Part shown: piece after piece, positions 32,342-41,163 of the stretch
Position numbering within the stretch: position 1 is the stretch's first letter
How the letters are laid out: each line of letters opens with the position of its first letter
Source of the DNA: Phosphitispora fastidiosa
GTDB taxonomy: Bacteria; Bacillota; Thermincolia; Thermincolales; UBA2595
Direction: 5' to 3'
Length of the DNA stretch: 64,000 nt
Assembly: GCF_019008365.1 (NCBI RefSeq)
Contig: NZ_JAHHUL010000015.1
Coordinates: 49,784-113,783, forward strand
Program-made: the position numbers and the translations under genes
The notes under the pieces: model-generated
What the model was told of the DNA's origin: nothing
Databases searched by the model: none
What the model saw: the letters and a program-made list of their open reading frames with translations, nothing else

Positions 32342-34117
32342 ATGCCTTACAATCCGAGATCAATGGACCCAACAAAGTTTAAAGATTACCAAATCGCTCA
32401 AGAGGCTGAGAAGTTCCTGCCGACTCCGGAAGAGTGGATTGAAAAACTTGGGCTTGAAAAAGAAGAAATGATTCCTTTCGGGAAGACTCCTAAGCTTGAT
32501 TTCCTGAAAATTATGAACCGCTTGAAAGACAAGCCTGACGGTAAATTTATTGAAGTTACCGCTATCACCCCAACTCCATTTGGTGAAGGTAAAACAACTG
32601 TTGCTATGGGCCTTATCCAGGGACTTGGCGTAAAAGGTAAAAATGTCGGCGGTGCACTGCGCCAGCCTTCCGGCGGCCCTACAATGAACGTTAAAGGGAC
32701 TGCAGCTGGTGGCGGAAATGCCCTGCTTATTCCAATGACCGAATTTTCCCTCGGTCTCACCGGGGATATCAATGATATCATGAACGCTCATAACCTAGCT
32801 ATGGTGGCTGCTACATCCCGTTATCAGCACGAGTGCAACTACACCGATGAAGAACTCACCAAGCGCGGTCTGAGGCGTCTGGACATAGACCCGAAAAACA
32901 TGGAAATGGGCTGGATTATTGACTTCTGTGCCCAGTCTCTGCGGAATATCATCATCGGCCTCGGCGGCAAGAAGGATGGTTATCCGATGCCGTCACGGTT
33001 TGGTATCGCTGTTGGTTCTGAGTTAATGGCTATTCTGGCTGTTTCCCGTGACCTCGCTGATCTGAGAGATCGTCTTGGCAAGATTACCGTTGCTTATGAC
33101 CGGACCGGCAAACCTGTCACTACCTCTGACCTGGATGTAGCCGGTGCAATGTGTGCCTGGATGAGAAACTGTATTAACCCAACTCTCTGCTACTCGGTGG
33201 AAGGCCAGCCTGTTCTGGTTCATGCCGGACCCTTTGCTAATATTGCTATTGGACAGAGTTCCGTTATCGCAGACCGCTTAGGGATGAAATTGTTTGACTA
33301 CCTGGTAACTGAGTCTGGTTTTGCTGCAGATATCGGTTTCGAGAAGTTCTGGAACGTAAAATGCCGCTTAAGTGGCAATGTTCCTAATGTGTCCGTAATC
33401 GTTGCTACAATTCGCGCTCTCAAAATGCACGGTGGCGGCCCGCTTGTTGCCCCTGGACGTCCGTTGCCGGCTGAATATACCCAGGAAAACCTCGACTTGG
33501 TCGACAAGGGCTGCGAGAACCTGTTCCACATGGTAAATGTGGTTAAGAAATCAGGTATCGTTCCGGTTGTATGTATCAACAGTTTCTACACTGATACTGA
33601 TGCTGAAATTGATCTTATCAGGAAAAAGTGTAATGAGTTTGGCGTTCGGGTTGCCAGGTCTGATCACTGGATGTATGGTGGCGAAGGCGCAGCTGAGTTG
33701 GCTGATGTTGTTATGGATGCCTGCAACGAGCCATCTAACTACAAACCGCTCTATCCGTTGGAAATGCCTCTCCGCCAGCGCGTAGAAATGATTGCCAAAG
33801 AAGTATACGGCGCTGATGGTGTGCAGTGGTCACCGGTGGCTGAAGCTAAAGCCAAGAAGTTTGAATCTGATCCGCAGTTTGCTGATTTCCAAACTATGAT
33901 GGTTAAGACCCACCTGAGTCTGTCTCATGACCCGACTGTGAAGGGTGTACCCAAGGGATGGCTTCTGCCGATCCGTGACATCTTAGTTTACAGCGGCGCC
34001 AAGTTCCTTTGCCCATGCGCCGGGGACATTTCCTTAATGCCTGGTACCGCATCTGACCCGGCTTACAGAAGAGTTGATGTAAATACTGAAACCGGTGAAG
34101 TAAGCGGATTGTTCTAG
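32342..34117 (+). CDS. fhs: Formate-tetrahydrofolate ligase
   Basis: 591 residues; most family members have about 555-560, so this is a long form. It makes 10-formyl-THF from formate, THF and ATP, a methyl-branch step of the Wood-Ljungdahl pathway. Visible: [20 protein letters not shown] (P-loop), [34 protein letters not shown] and the C-terminal [17 protein letters not shown]. Extra residues lie in the first ~35 positions and around [18 protein letters not shown] strong terminator follows. Confidence 0.96.
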   Translation: MPYNPRSMDPTKFKDYQIAQEAEKFLPTPEEWIEKLGLEKEEMIPFGKTPKLDFLKIMNRLKDKPDGKFIEVTAITPTPFGEGKTTVAMGLIQGLGVKGKNVGGALRQPSGGPTMNVKGTAAGGGNALLIPMTEFSLGLTGDINDIMNAHNLAMVAATSRYQHECNYTDEELTKRGLRRLDIDPKNMEMGWIIDFCAQSLRNIIIGLGGKKDGYPMPSRFGIAVGSELMAILAVSRDLADLRDRLGKITVAYDRTGKPVTTSDLDVAGAMCAWMRNCINPTLCYSVEGQPVLVHAGPFANIAIGQSSVIADRLGMKLFDYLVTESGFAADIGFEKFWNVKCRLSGNVPNVSVIVATIRALKMHGGGPLVAPGRPLPAEYTQENLDLVDKGCENLFHMVNVVKKSGIVPVVCINSFYTDTDAEIDLIRKKCNEFGVRVARSDHWMYGGEGAAELADVVMDACNEPSNYKPLYPLEMPLRQRVEMIAKEVYGADGVQWSPVAEAKAKKFESDPQFADFQTMMVKTHLSLSHDPTVKGVPKGWLLPIRDILVYSGAKFLCPCAGDISLMPGTASDPAYRRVDVNTETGEVSGLF

Positions 34118-34129
34118 AAAAGTTGATAT

Positions 34130-34166
34130 GCTCGGGGAGGTTTGTTAGGCAAACCTCCCCGATTTA
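34130..34166 (+). terminator. Intrinsic terminator of fhs
   Basis: CGGGGAGGTTTG-TTAGG-CAAACCTCCCCG: 12-bp perfect stem followed by ATTTAATT. Confidence 0.9.
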
Positions 34167-34242
34167 ATTAAATGGTGGTATGCTTTTAAGCAAACTACAG
34201 TAAGGGGTTCGCGGGACCACCTGCTGCAACGGAGGTAGTCCT

Positions 34243-34764
34243 GTGGACAGGCTTGACAGACTATTAAAGGACGAGTTATACAGGGGTTATCTGGATAAAA
34301 ATATAGCTGCTGAAATGGACAGGAAGTTTTGCAGGCACACTTTTCAGCATATGGTTGATGTAGCCAGGATTGCTTATATACTTTTATTGGAGACCGGAGA
34401 CATTCGGAGGTTTATGGAGGAAAACGACTTTAACCTGCGCCTGGCAAGGGAAGTTATTTATACAGCTGCTCTCTTGCACGATATCGGTCGCTGGAAGGAA
34501 TATGCAGCCGGGGAGGATCATGCAAAGGCCGGCGCAGTATTGGCAGAAGAGCTGCTGCTTAAAACGGGATTTAATGAAACGGAAACAGAAATAATAACCA
34601 GAGGGATTAGAGAACACCGGAGGCTGCCTGAACAGAATTCTTTACTGGGCAGGTATCTGCACAAGGCTGACCGGCTATCCCGGCAGTGTACCCGCTGTGA
34701 GGCTGCCGGTGAGTGTTACAAAATTACACAGATGGAAACAGGCCGGATTGAACTTGTTTATTAA
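34243..34764 (+). CDS. HD-domain phosphohydrolase
   Basis: 173 residues with HD superfamily ligands: His36 (FQHMVDVARIA), His79-Asp80 (LLHDIGRW), His93 (EDHAKAG), then REHRR and HKADRLSR. A CxxC..C cluster (CTRCEAAGEC) is a less usual addition. Such proteins hydrolyse nucleotide or phosphate esters; substrate unknown. GTG start with GGAGG at 7 bases; that Shine-Dalgarno lies in the arm of a possible hairpin (GGACCACCT with AGGTAGTCC). It precedes the folate genes, as in related Clostridia. Confidence 0.85.
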   Translation: MDRLDRLLKDELYRGYLDKNIAAEMDRKFCRHTFQHMVDVARIAYILLLETGDIRRFMEENDFNLRLAREVIYTAALLHDIGRWKEYAAGEDHAKAGAVLAEELLLKTGFNETETEIITRGIREHRRLPEQNSLLGRYLHKADRLSRQCTRCEAAGECYKITQMETGRIELVY

Positions 34765-34813
34765 GGACAAAGTATAGTGACTACAATATTAGCAGATTTG
34801 GGGGAATGAAAAA

Positions 34814-35998
34814 GTGTTCACGGTGCGGGCAATCAGAGTAGGTGATATTGAAGAGGCTAAAAAGGAGCTTTCTCTGACCGGAGCGGATGCTTCAGGGGTT
34901 AATATTATGTCTCCCAAAGCAGTTCACAGGGTTATCAAGGCAGTGGGTGTTCCGGTTAAGGCAGCGGTTATCCTGAAACAGGAGATGCTTTCAAAGGGTG
35001 GAGAGGCTGCTGTAAGCCGGGGTGTAGGAAATTTCTCTGTAGAGACAACTGATGTGTTGTTAATGGGCACTGTAGAACAGTTTAACAGAGTTATTAAAAA
35101 GTTGAAGGCACAGCCCTTTGGGTTAAGCAAATTGGCTGATATTCTTTGCCGCACCCTAAATAATCTGGAAGGGAACAACCATCAGGCTTTAAACTGCAGG
35201 GGACATCTTCTGCCGCTTGGTGAACGAACTATTATTATGGGTATCTTAAACATTACCCCTGACTCCTTTTCTGATGGGGGCAGGTTTTTTGATTTAGATA
35301 CTGCTATCAAACATGCCCGGGAAATGGTTGAGTTGGGAGCGGATATAATTGATATTGGCGGTGAATCAACAAGACCCACCGCAGATCCCGTACCTCTGGA
35401 TGCGGAATTGTCCCGCGTTCTGCCGGTTCTGAAAAGGCTGGTCGAAGAGATTAATGTACCTGTTTCAGTTGATACCTATAAGGCAGAGGTGGCCAGACAG
35501 GCGCTGGAAGAGGGGGCTCATATTATAAACGATATCTGGGGCCTTCAGGCTGACCCTGACATGGCAGACGTTGTGGCCAGGTATGAAGATGTGCCTCTGG
35601 TTTTGATGCACAACCAAAATGGGACAGAATATAACAGTATGATGGATGAGGTCCTTGACGCTTTGCGGAGTAGTGTGGATATGGCGCTTCGGGCAGGTGT
35701 GAAACGGGAAAATATTGTTATCGACCCTGGTATCGGGTTTGGGAAGGATACTGACCAGAACCTGGAGGTAATGCACCGGATGTGGGAGTTTAAGACACTG
35801 GGGTATCCGGTACTTTTGGGGACATCACGAAAGTCTATGATTGGCAATACCCTCAACCTTCCGGTGACCGAAAGGATTGAGGGCACCGCAGCCACAGTAA
35901 CCCTTGGAATTATGCAAGGTGTGGATATTGTAAGGGTTCACGATATTAAAGAAATGGGCCGGGTTGTCAGGATGACAGATGCAATGGTGAGGAGGTAA
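34814..35998 (+). CDS. folP: Dihydropteroate synthase with N-terminal extension
   Basis: 394 residues, against about 280 for classical FolP. The last ~265 residues are the TIM-barrel synthase (IMGILNITPDSFSDGG, DIIDIGGESTRP, VSVDTYKAEVARQALE, IDPGIGFGKD, GTSRKSMIG), which joins pABA to the pterin diphosphate. The first ~130 residues (FTVRAIRVGDIEEAKKEL onwards) form an extra alpha/beta domain seen in other Clostridia; its role is unknown. Start of the folP-folB-folK operon. Confidence 0.95.
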   Translation: MFTVRAIRVGDIEEAKKELSLTGADASGVNIMSPKAVHRVIKAVGVPVKAAVILKQEMLSKGGEAAVSRGVGNFSVETTDVLLMGTVEQFNRVIKKLKAQPFGLSKLADILCRTLNNLEGNNHQALNCRGHLLPLGERTIIMGILNITPDSFSDGGRFFDLDTAIKHAREMVELGADIIDIGGESTRPTADPVPLDAELSRVLPVLKRLVEEINVPVSVDTYKAEVARQALEEGAHIINDIWGLQADPDMADVVARYEDVPLVLMHNQNGTEYNSMMDEVLDALRSSVDMALRAGVKRENIVIDPGIGFGKDTDQNLEVMHRMWEFKTLGYPVLLGTSRKSMIGNTLNLPVTERIEGTAATVTLGIMQGVDIVRVHDIKEMGRVVRMTDAMVRR

Positions 35999-36003
35999 TA
36001 GAT

Positions 36004-36372
36004 TTGGGAAAAGATAAAATCCTGCTCTCGGGGATGCAGTTCTACGGGAGGCATGGTGTTTTTCCGGAAGAAAAGGCTATGGGTCAGAAATTTATTTTTG
36101 ATGTTGAACTCACCCTGGACCTGAGAAAAGCGGGGGCGACAGATGATGTTAATCATACGATAAATTATGCAGATATATATGCAACAGTAAAAAATATCGT
36201 TACCCAGAAGAATTTTAATTTAATCGAAGCTCTTGCTGAGAACGTCGCTCAGGAAATCCTGGCAAATTACCGGATTGACCAGGTAAGGGTGAATGTGCGC
36301 AAACCCCATGCTCCCATCAGCGGAATTTTTGATTATATGGGCTGCGAAATCATAAGGGGAATCAAATTATAA
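36004..36372 (+). CDS. folB: Dihydroneopterin aldolase
   Basis: 122 residues, usual length. It splits dihydroneopterin to 6-hydroxymethyl-dihydropterin. Visible: ILLSGMQFYGRHGVFPEEK, then GQKFIFDVELTLDL, TINYADIY and the catalytic-lysine region RKPHAPI. TTG start 5 bases after folP's stop; it shares one base with folK. Confidence 0.95.
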   Translation: MGKDKILLSGMQFYGRHGVFPEEKAMGQKFIFDVELTLDLRKAGATDDVNHTINYADIYATVKNIVTQKNFNLIEALAENVAQEILANYRIDQVRVNVRKPHAPISGIFDYMGCEIIRGIKL

Positions 36373-36863
36373 TGCCTCGTGCGTATATCGGTCTGGGATC
36401 CAATATGGGTAACCCGGTTCTAAATCTGGAAACTGCTCTGAAAAGGATTGACGGGATAGAGGGGATCAGGATTACAGCAACCTCCTCAGTTTATGAGACT
36501 GAACCGGTTGGTTATGAAGAACAAGCCTGGTTTCATAATTGTGTTGCTGAAATAGACACATTATTTTCTCCGGAGGAGCTTTTATGTAAACTTCAGGAGA
36601 TAGAAAATGAACTTGGCAGGGTTAGGTTAATTAGGTGGGGGCCCCGGACTATTGATTTGGACATCCTTTTATATGACCGTGCGGTTATAAACACAGAGCG
36701 CTTGATAATTCCTCACCCCAGAATGGCGGAGCGGGCATTCGTGATGGTTCCTCTGGCCGAAATTGCTCCTGATGCTGAGTTCCCTGACGGAAGGACTGCG
36801 GCACAGGTCACTGAACTAATAAATGATAATAAAAAATTCACTTGCATTCACCGGAAATTGTGA
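36372..36863 (+). CDS. folK: 6-hydroxymethyl-7,8-dihydropterin pyrophosphokinase
   Basis: 163 residues. HPPK signatures: AYIGLGSNMGNPVLNLETAL, SVYETEPVGYEEQAWFHN, and WGPRTIDLDILLYD with the Mg-binding Asp pair, then IIPHPRMAERAFV. It transfers pyrophosphate from ATP to the pterin. Its ATG overlaps the folB stop codon by one base, so the two are coupled. Confidence 0.97.
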   Translation: MPRAYIGLGSNMGNPVLNLETALKRIDGIEGIRITATSSVYETEPVGYEEQAWFHNCVAEIDTLFSPEELLCKLQEIENELGRVRLIRWGPRTIDLDILLYDRAVINTERLIIPHPRMAERAFVMVPLAEIAPDAEFPDGRTAAQVTELINDNKKFTCIHRKL

Positions 36864-36890
36864 TAAAATTATAGGCATCGGGAGGTAACT

Positions 36891-36959
36891 GTGTTGCGGT
36901 ACTTCACCGGAAGCTTTTTTTTGTTGTTTTTTAACGCCAAGAGCCGCTTGGAGCCGTGA
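36891..36959 (+). CDS. Possible 22-codon leader ORF upstream of the pantothenate operon
   Basis: GTG at 36891 has GGGAGG 5-8 bases upstream and opens a 22-codon frame with five to six Phe codons (RYFTGSFFLLFFNA). It is followed by hairpins (CCAAGAGCCGCTTGG, then CCGTGAGGACCGAGACGG) and a terminator at about 36993-37030. The layout is that of a leader peptide/attenuator, but the T-rich stretch alone could create the Phe codons. Confidence 0.35.
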   Translation: MLRYFTGSFFLLFFNAKSRLEP

Positions 36960-36992
36960 GGACCGAGACGGAAGGTAGAATTGATTTGTATC

Positions 36993-37030
36993 AAAAACCT
37001 TTCCGATTTAGTCTGGAGGGTTTTTTTATT
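36993..37030 (+). terminator. Terminator or attenuator upstream of the DUF2520-pan operon
   Basis: AACCTTTCC and GGAGGGTT can pair around GATTTAGTCT, followed by T7. It lies 44 bases before the first structural gene. Confidence 0.55.
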
Positions 37031-37073
37031 TATTTTAATGTTTTCGAAAAATTCTGTTAAGGGGTTTATAACC

Positions 37074-37949
37074 ATGTACAGGATTGGTGTAATTGGTACC
37101 GGGGTAGTTGGTTCAGCTGTAGCCATTCTGCTCCAAGATAAAGGCCATCAGGTTACCGGGATGTATTCAAAGACCGGAATCTCTGCTGTCAGGCTTGCTG
37201 AAAGGCTTGGCTGCAGAGCATTTACCGATCCTGTTCAGATTTTGAATTTTGCTGAGGTTATTTTTATTACAACTCCTGACCGTGAACTCAACCAAGTTGC
37301 TTCTTTATTGGCTGCTTCAGGGATGGTTAGGGGAGAGCACCGGTTTTTTCATATGAGTGGTGTTCAGCCCGCTGCAGTGCTTGCCCCACTAAGCGAAAAG
37401 GGCGGTGTCATCAGTTCGCTGCATCCGCTGCAGTCATTTGCTGGCATTGAGCAGGCTCTGGTGAATTTACCGGGTTCATTTTTCACTGTCCAGGGTGATG
37501 CTGCAGCGATGGAGACCGCCTACAGATTAATCAGTGACTTGGAAGGGGAGCCGTTTACCATCAAGGAGGAAGATAAGCCTCTCTACCACCTGGGGGCGGT
37601 TATTGCCTCCAATTATTTGGTCGCTCTGATGCACTATGCCATAGGCATATTTGGCTCGATAGGCATTCCGGAAGGCAAGGCGATAGAGGCATTATTACCA
37701 CTAATCAAGGGTACTTTATCAAATATAGCGGAACTTGGCCCGGTAAAATCCCTTACCGGACCTGTTGCCAGGGGGGATTCCGGCACTGTCGGGGGACATC
37801 TGAAGGCACTGTCAAAATTGAACTACAGCTATATGGACTTGTATAAAACGCTTGGCCGGTACACTGTTGAGATAGCGTTGGAAAAAGGAAGTATTGATGA
37901 AACCCAAAGAGAAAGGCTGCTAAAATTATTTTGTGAGGGGGCTGAATGA
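37074..37949 (+). CDS. Rossmann-fold DUF2520 protein (ketopantoate reductase-like candidate)
   Basis: 291 residues from ATG 37074 (AAGGGG upstream). An N-terminal NAD(P)-binding fold (YRIGVIGTGVVGSAVAILL) is followed by an all-alpha DUF2520 C-domain (PLYHLGAVIASNYLVALMHY, GPVARGD). Its stop overlaps the panB start (ATGA). No panE is seen in the operon, so it might reduce ketopantoate; that is inference from context, since DUF2520 proteins also occur elsewhere without pan genes. Confidence 0.85.
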   Translation: MYRIGVIGTGVVGSAVAILLQDKGHQVTGMYSKTGISAVRLAERLGCRAFTDPVQILNFAEVIFITTPDRELNQVASLLAASGMVRGEHRFFHMSGVQPAAVLAPLSEKGGVISSLHPLQSFAGIEQALVNLPGSFFTVQGDAAAMETAYRLISDLEGEPFTIKEEDKPLYHLGAVIASNYLVALMHYAIGIFGSIGIPEGKAIEALLPLIKGTLSNIAELGPVKSLTGPVARGDSGTVGGHLKALSKLNYSYMDLYKTLGRYTVEIALEKGSIDETQRERLLKLFCEGAE

Positions 37950-38785
37950 TGAATAACAGCAAGGTGACCACATTTAAGCTGAGGGAAATGATGGCACGTG
38001 GTGAGAAGATAACTGTACTCACGTGTTATGACTATTCCATGGCCAAAATGCTGGACCAGGCAGGTATTGAAATATTGCTGGTGGGTGATTCGCTGGGAAA
38101 TGTGCTCCTGGGTTATGACTCTACTATACCCGTGACCATGGAAGACATGCTGATTCATACCAAGGCTGTTTCCAGAGGGGCTCAAAATGCTATGGTAGTT
38201 GCAGATATGCCTTTTATGTCATACCAGGTTTCGGTAGAGGAAAGTGTCAGAAATGCGGGGCGCTTCCTTCAGGAAGCCGGAGCTAATGCAATTAAGCTTG
38301 AAGGCGGACGGGAGATTTCCCAAACTATAAAAGCCATTAATGATGCCGGTATTCCGGTTATGGGACATCTTGGGCTGACTCCTCAGTCCATTAATAAGCT
38401 TGGCGGTTACCGCGTACAGGGCAGGGATGAGGCTACAGCACGGCTGATACTAAATAATGCCCTGGCTCTGCAGGATGCCGGTGTTTTCTCAATAGTTTTG
38501 GAGTGTGTTCCGGCACCTCTTGCCAAAATGGTTTCAGAACGCATCGATGTGCCGACAATCGGGATTGGAGCCGGGGCTGGTTGTGATGGTCAGGTCGTGG
38601 TAATCCATGACCTGCTGGGGTTATATTCGACTGTCTCCCCAAAGTTTGCCAAGAAGTATGCCAATCTTCACAGCACCATCCTGGAGGCTGTTGGGCGCTA
38701 TAAATCTGAGGTCAAAGAAGGTCTTTTTCCCGGGTCTGAACACAGCTATGATATGGAAGAAACTGAAATCGGCAAACTGTACTAA
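37946..38785 (+). CDS. panB: 3-methyl-2-oxobutanoate hydroxymethyltransferase
   Basis: 279 residues. First committed step of pantothenate synthesis, using 5,10-methylene-THF. Visible: KITVLTCYDYSMAKMLDQAG, LLVGDSLGNVLLGYDST, MVVADMPFMSY, IKLEGG, GHLGLTPQ and IGIGAGAGCDGQVVV. Overlaps the DUF2520 gene by four bases. Confidence 0.97.
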   Translation: MMNNSKVTTFKLREMMARGEKITVLTCYDYSMAKMLDQAGIEILLVGDSLGNVLLGYDSTIPVTMEDMLIHTKAVSRGAQNAMVVADMPFMSYQVSVEESVRNAGRFLQEAGANAIKLEGGREISQTIKAINDAGIPVMGHLGLTPQSINKLGGYRVQGRDEATARLILNNALALQDAGVFSIVLECVPAPLAKMVSERIDVPTIGIGAGAGCDGQVVVIHDLLGLYSTVSPKFAKKYANLHSTILEAVGRYKSEVKEGLFPGSEHSYDMEETEIGKLY

Positions 38786-38852
38786 GTTATCTGGAGCAGG
38801 CCGTCGGTTGTAATTGCTGAAAAAATGCTGATTGTTTTTGGGGGGGCAGGTA

Positions 38853-39725
38853 ATGGGCGCTGGGAAAACAGCAGAGGGTATTAAAGTAATTGAAATGATA
38901 GCTGAAATGAAAGAGTTTGTCACCAAGGTAAAGAGACAGGGTAAAACTATTGGATTTGTCCCGACAATGGGGTTTCTCCATGAGGGACATCTGACCCTAA
39001 TGAGGAAAGCAGCCGAAAAAACTGATTTTGTTGTGGCCAGTATTTTTGTTAATCCGCTTCAGTTCGGTGCAGGGGAGGACTTTGAAGAATACCCCAGAGA
39101 CCTGGAGCGGGATCTCCGGCTTGCTGAAAGCGCCGGAGTGAACCTGATGTTTACCCCTGGGGTTACCGAGATGTACCCGAGCGGGTATGGAACGACTGTG
39201 GAAGTGGGCAGCCTGACCGACAAGTTGTGTGGCAGGTCACGGCCCGGACATTTCCGGGGAGTTACTACTGTTGTCACCAAGCTCTTTAATATTGTGGAGC
39301 CAGATATTGCCTTTTTCGGTCAAAAGGATGCCCAGCAGGCAGCTATCCTTAATAAAATGGCTGCAGATCTCAATATGAACCTGGAAATCAAGGTTGTCCC
39401 CATTGTCAGGGAAACCGATGGATTGGCCATGAGTTCTCGCAATAAATACCTTAGCCCTGAAGAACGCAAAGCGGCCCTGGTGTTGTCACAGGGGCTGGAA
39501 CTGGCCCGAAATTTTGTTGCGGCCGGAGCAAGAAACACAGCGGACTTAATAAGTGAGATAACCGATTTTATTAACAGGGAGCCCAGGGCAAGAATTGACT
39601 ATGTCGAAGTCCTTTCCTTTCCCGGGTTCTCAGAAACCGAAAATATGCATGGTCAGGTGATTATCGCTCTGGCAGTATTTATAGGTGGTACTCGGCTGAT
39701 TGATAATATGGTACTGGAGGTGTAG
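38853..39725 (+). CDS. panC: Pantothenate synthetase
   Basis: 290 residues from ATG 38853, behind GGGGGGG and GCAGG. It joins pantoate and beta-alanine with ATP. Signatures: GFVPTMGFLHEGHLTLMRKA (HIGH-type), VASIFVNPLQFG, FGQKDAQQ, and MSSRNKYL (KMSKS-type). An earlier in-frame TTG at 38832 is less likely. Confidence 0.97.
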   Translation: MGAGKTAEGIKVIEMIAEMKEFVTKVKRQGKTIGFVPTMGFLHEGHLTLMRKAAEKTDFVVASIFVNPLQFGAGEDFEEYPRDLERDLRLAESAGVNLMFTPGVTEMYPSGYGTTVEVGSLTDKLCGRSRPGHFRGVTTVVTKLFNIVEPDIAFFGQKDAQQAAILNKMAADLNMNLEIKVVPIVRETDGLAMSSRNKYLSPEERKAALVLSQGLELARNFVAAGARNTADLISEITDFINREPRARIDYVEVLSFPGFSETENMHGQVIIALAVFIGGTRLIDNMVLEV

Positions 39726-39728
39726 CAA

Positions 39729-40112
39729 TTGTTCAGGACAATGTTAAAGTCTAAAATTCACCGGGCGGCAGTAACCGAGGCTGACTTAAACTACGTGGGC
39801 AGTATAACATTGGATGAAGCGCTGATGGAAGCAGCTGATATTCTTGAGAATGAGAAAGTACAAATTGTGAACAATAACAATGGAGCGCGTTTTGAAACGT
39901 ATGTTATTAAAGGAACCAGGGATTCAGGCACAGTCTGTCTTAACGGTGCCGCTGCACGGCTGGTACAGCCGGGAGACAGAATTATAATTATTTCCTATGT
40001 TATGGTTGATAACCATGAAGCAGCCGGTTTCCAGCCAATCGTTATTTTTGTAGATGATAAAAACAGGATTTCTGAGATTAATTCTGGGGAAATTGCAGGA
40101 GAGTCCCGGTAA
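39729..40112 (+). CDS. panD: Aspartate 1-decarboxylase
   Basis: 127 residues. The pyruvoyl enzyme gives beta-alanine. The self-cleavage Gly-Ser is visible in LNYVGSIT (residues 24-25 region), followed by [10 protein letters not shown] and [21 protein letters not shown] start with GGAGGTG 5 bases upstream and only 3 bases after panC's stop, so panBCD are cotranslated. Confidence 0.97.
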   Translation: MFRTMLKSKIHRAAVTEADLNYVGSITLDEALMEAADILENEKVQIVNNNNGARFETYVIKGTRDSGTVCLNGAAARLVQPGDRIIIISYVMVDNHEAAGFQPIVIFVDDKNRISEINSGEIAGESR

Positions 40113-40222
40113 GCGAAGAAATATATGGAATAATTACGGCTAATTAGGCAAATGTTGCAGGTTTTTATAGTTTTATATAGAATAAAAATATCATTTACGC
40201 TCTGATTAGGAGTTGATAGACT

Positions 40223-41149
40223 TTGATAAAACAGGAAGCTGAATTTTCCGGGCTGCAGAATGACATTCTCGAGCTTAAAAAGAAGCGCAATGCTGTGATC
40301 TTGGCACACCTGTACCAGAGACCGGAAGTGCAGGATATTGCGGATTTTACGGGTGATTCCCTTGGGCTTTCCGAAGAGGCGGCGAAAACTGATGCTGAGG
40401 TCATAGTGTTCTGCGGGGTACATTTTATGGCTGAAACCGCAGCTATACTCTCCCCTCAAAAGACTGTACTGCTGCCTGAAGTAAATGCCGGGTGTCCGAT
40501 GGCTGACATGATCACCGCTGATCAGTTAAGGGCTAAGAAGAAGGAATGCCCTGATGCTGTAGTGGTATGTTATGTTAACTCTTCGGCAGATGTGAAGGCA
40601 GAAAGCGATATCTGCTGTACTTCTGCCAATGCTGTCAAGGTTGTCAGGTCGGCTCCTGCCAATAAACGCATCTTATTTGTTCCTGATAAGAATCTGGGAC
40701 ACTATGTCGGTCAACAGGCAGGCAGGGAGGTTATTTACTGGGAGGGTTTTTGCAATACTCACGACAGGTTATCTGCTGAACAACTGCGAAAGGCTAAACA
40801 GACTTATCCCGAGGCCCTGGTGATGGTTCATCCTGAATGCAGGCCGGAGGTGATTGCTTTGGCCGACAGGGTTTTCAGCACATCCGGAATGATAAAGTTT
40901 GCCAAAGAGAGTGACCATAAGGAATTTATTTTGGGCACTGAAGCGGGGATTCTTCATAAAATAAGAAAAACTGCTCCCGGGAAGAAATTTCATATGGCTT
41001 CAGATGAACTGATCTGTCCTAATATGAAAGCCACTACTCTGGAAAAGGTTAAGCTGTCACTTGAGGAGTTACAGCCTCGGATTATGGTGCCTGATGAAAT
41101 ACGTGACAAAGCCCTTGGCGCTGTAAAGCGTATGATTGCTGTTAAATAG
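40223..41149 (+). CDS. nadA: Quinolinate synthase
   Basis: 308 residues. This 4Fe-4S enzyme condenses iminoaspartate with DHAP. The three cluster-ligand segments are visible: NAGCPMADM (Cys91), GFCNTHDRLS and LICPNMKAT. First gene of nadA-nadB-nadC. TTG start with GGAG about 10 bases upstream. Confidence 0.97.
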   Translation: MIKQEAEFSGLQNDILELKKKRNAVILAHLYQRPEVQDIADFTGDSLGLSEEAAKTDAEVIVFCGVHFMAETAAILSPQKTVLLPEVNAGCPMADMITADQLRAKKKECPDAVVVCYVNSSADVKAESDICCTSANAVKVVRSAPANKRILFVPDKNLGHYVGQQAGREVIYWEGFCNTHDRLSAEQLRKAKQTYPEALVMVHPECRPEVIALADRVFSTSGMIKFAKESDHKEFILGTEAGILHKIRKTAPGKKFHMASDELICPNMKATTLEKVKLSLEELQPRIMVPDEIRDKALGAVKRMIAVK

Positions 41150-41163
41150 GGGAGGGTTTTCTT

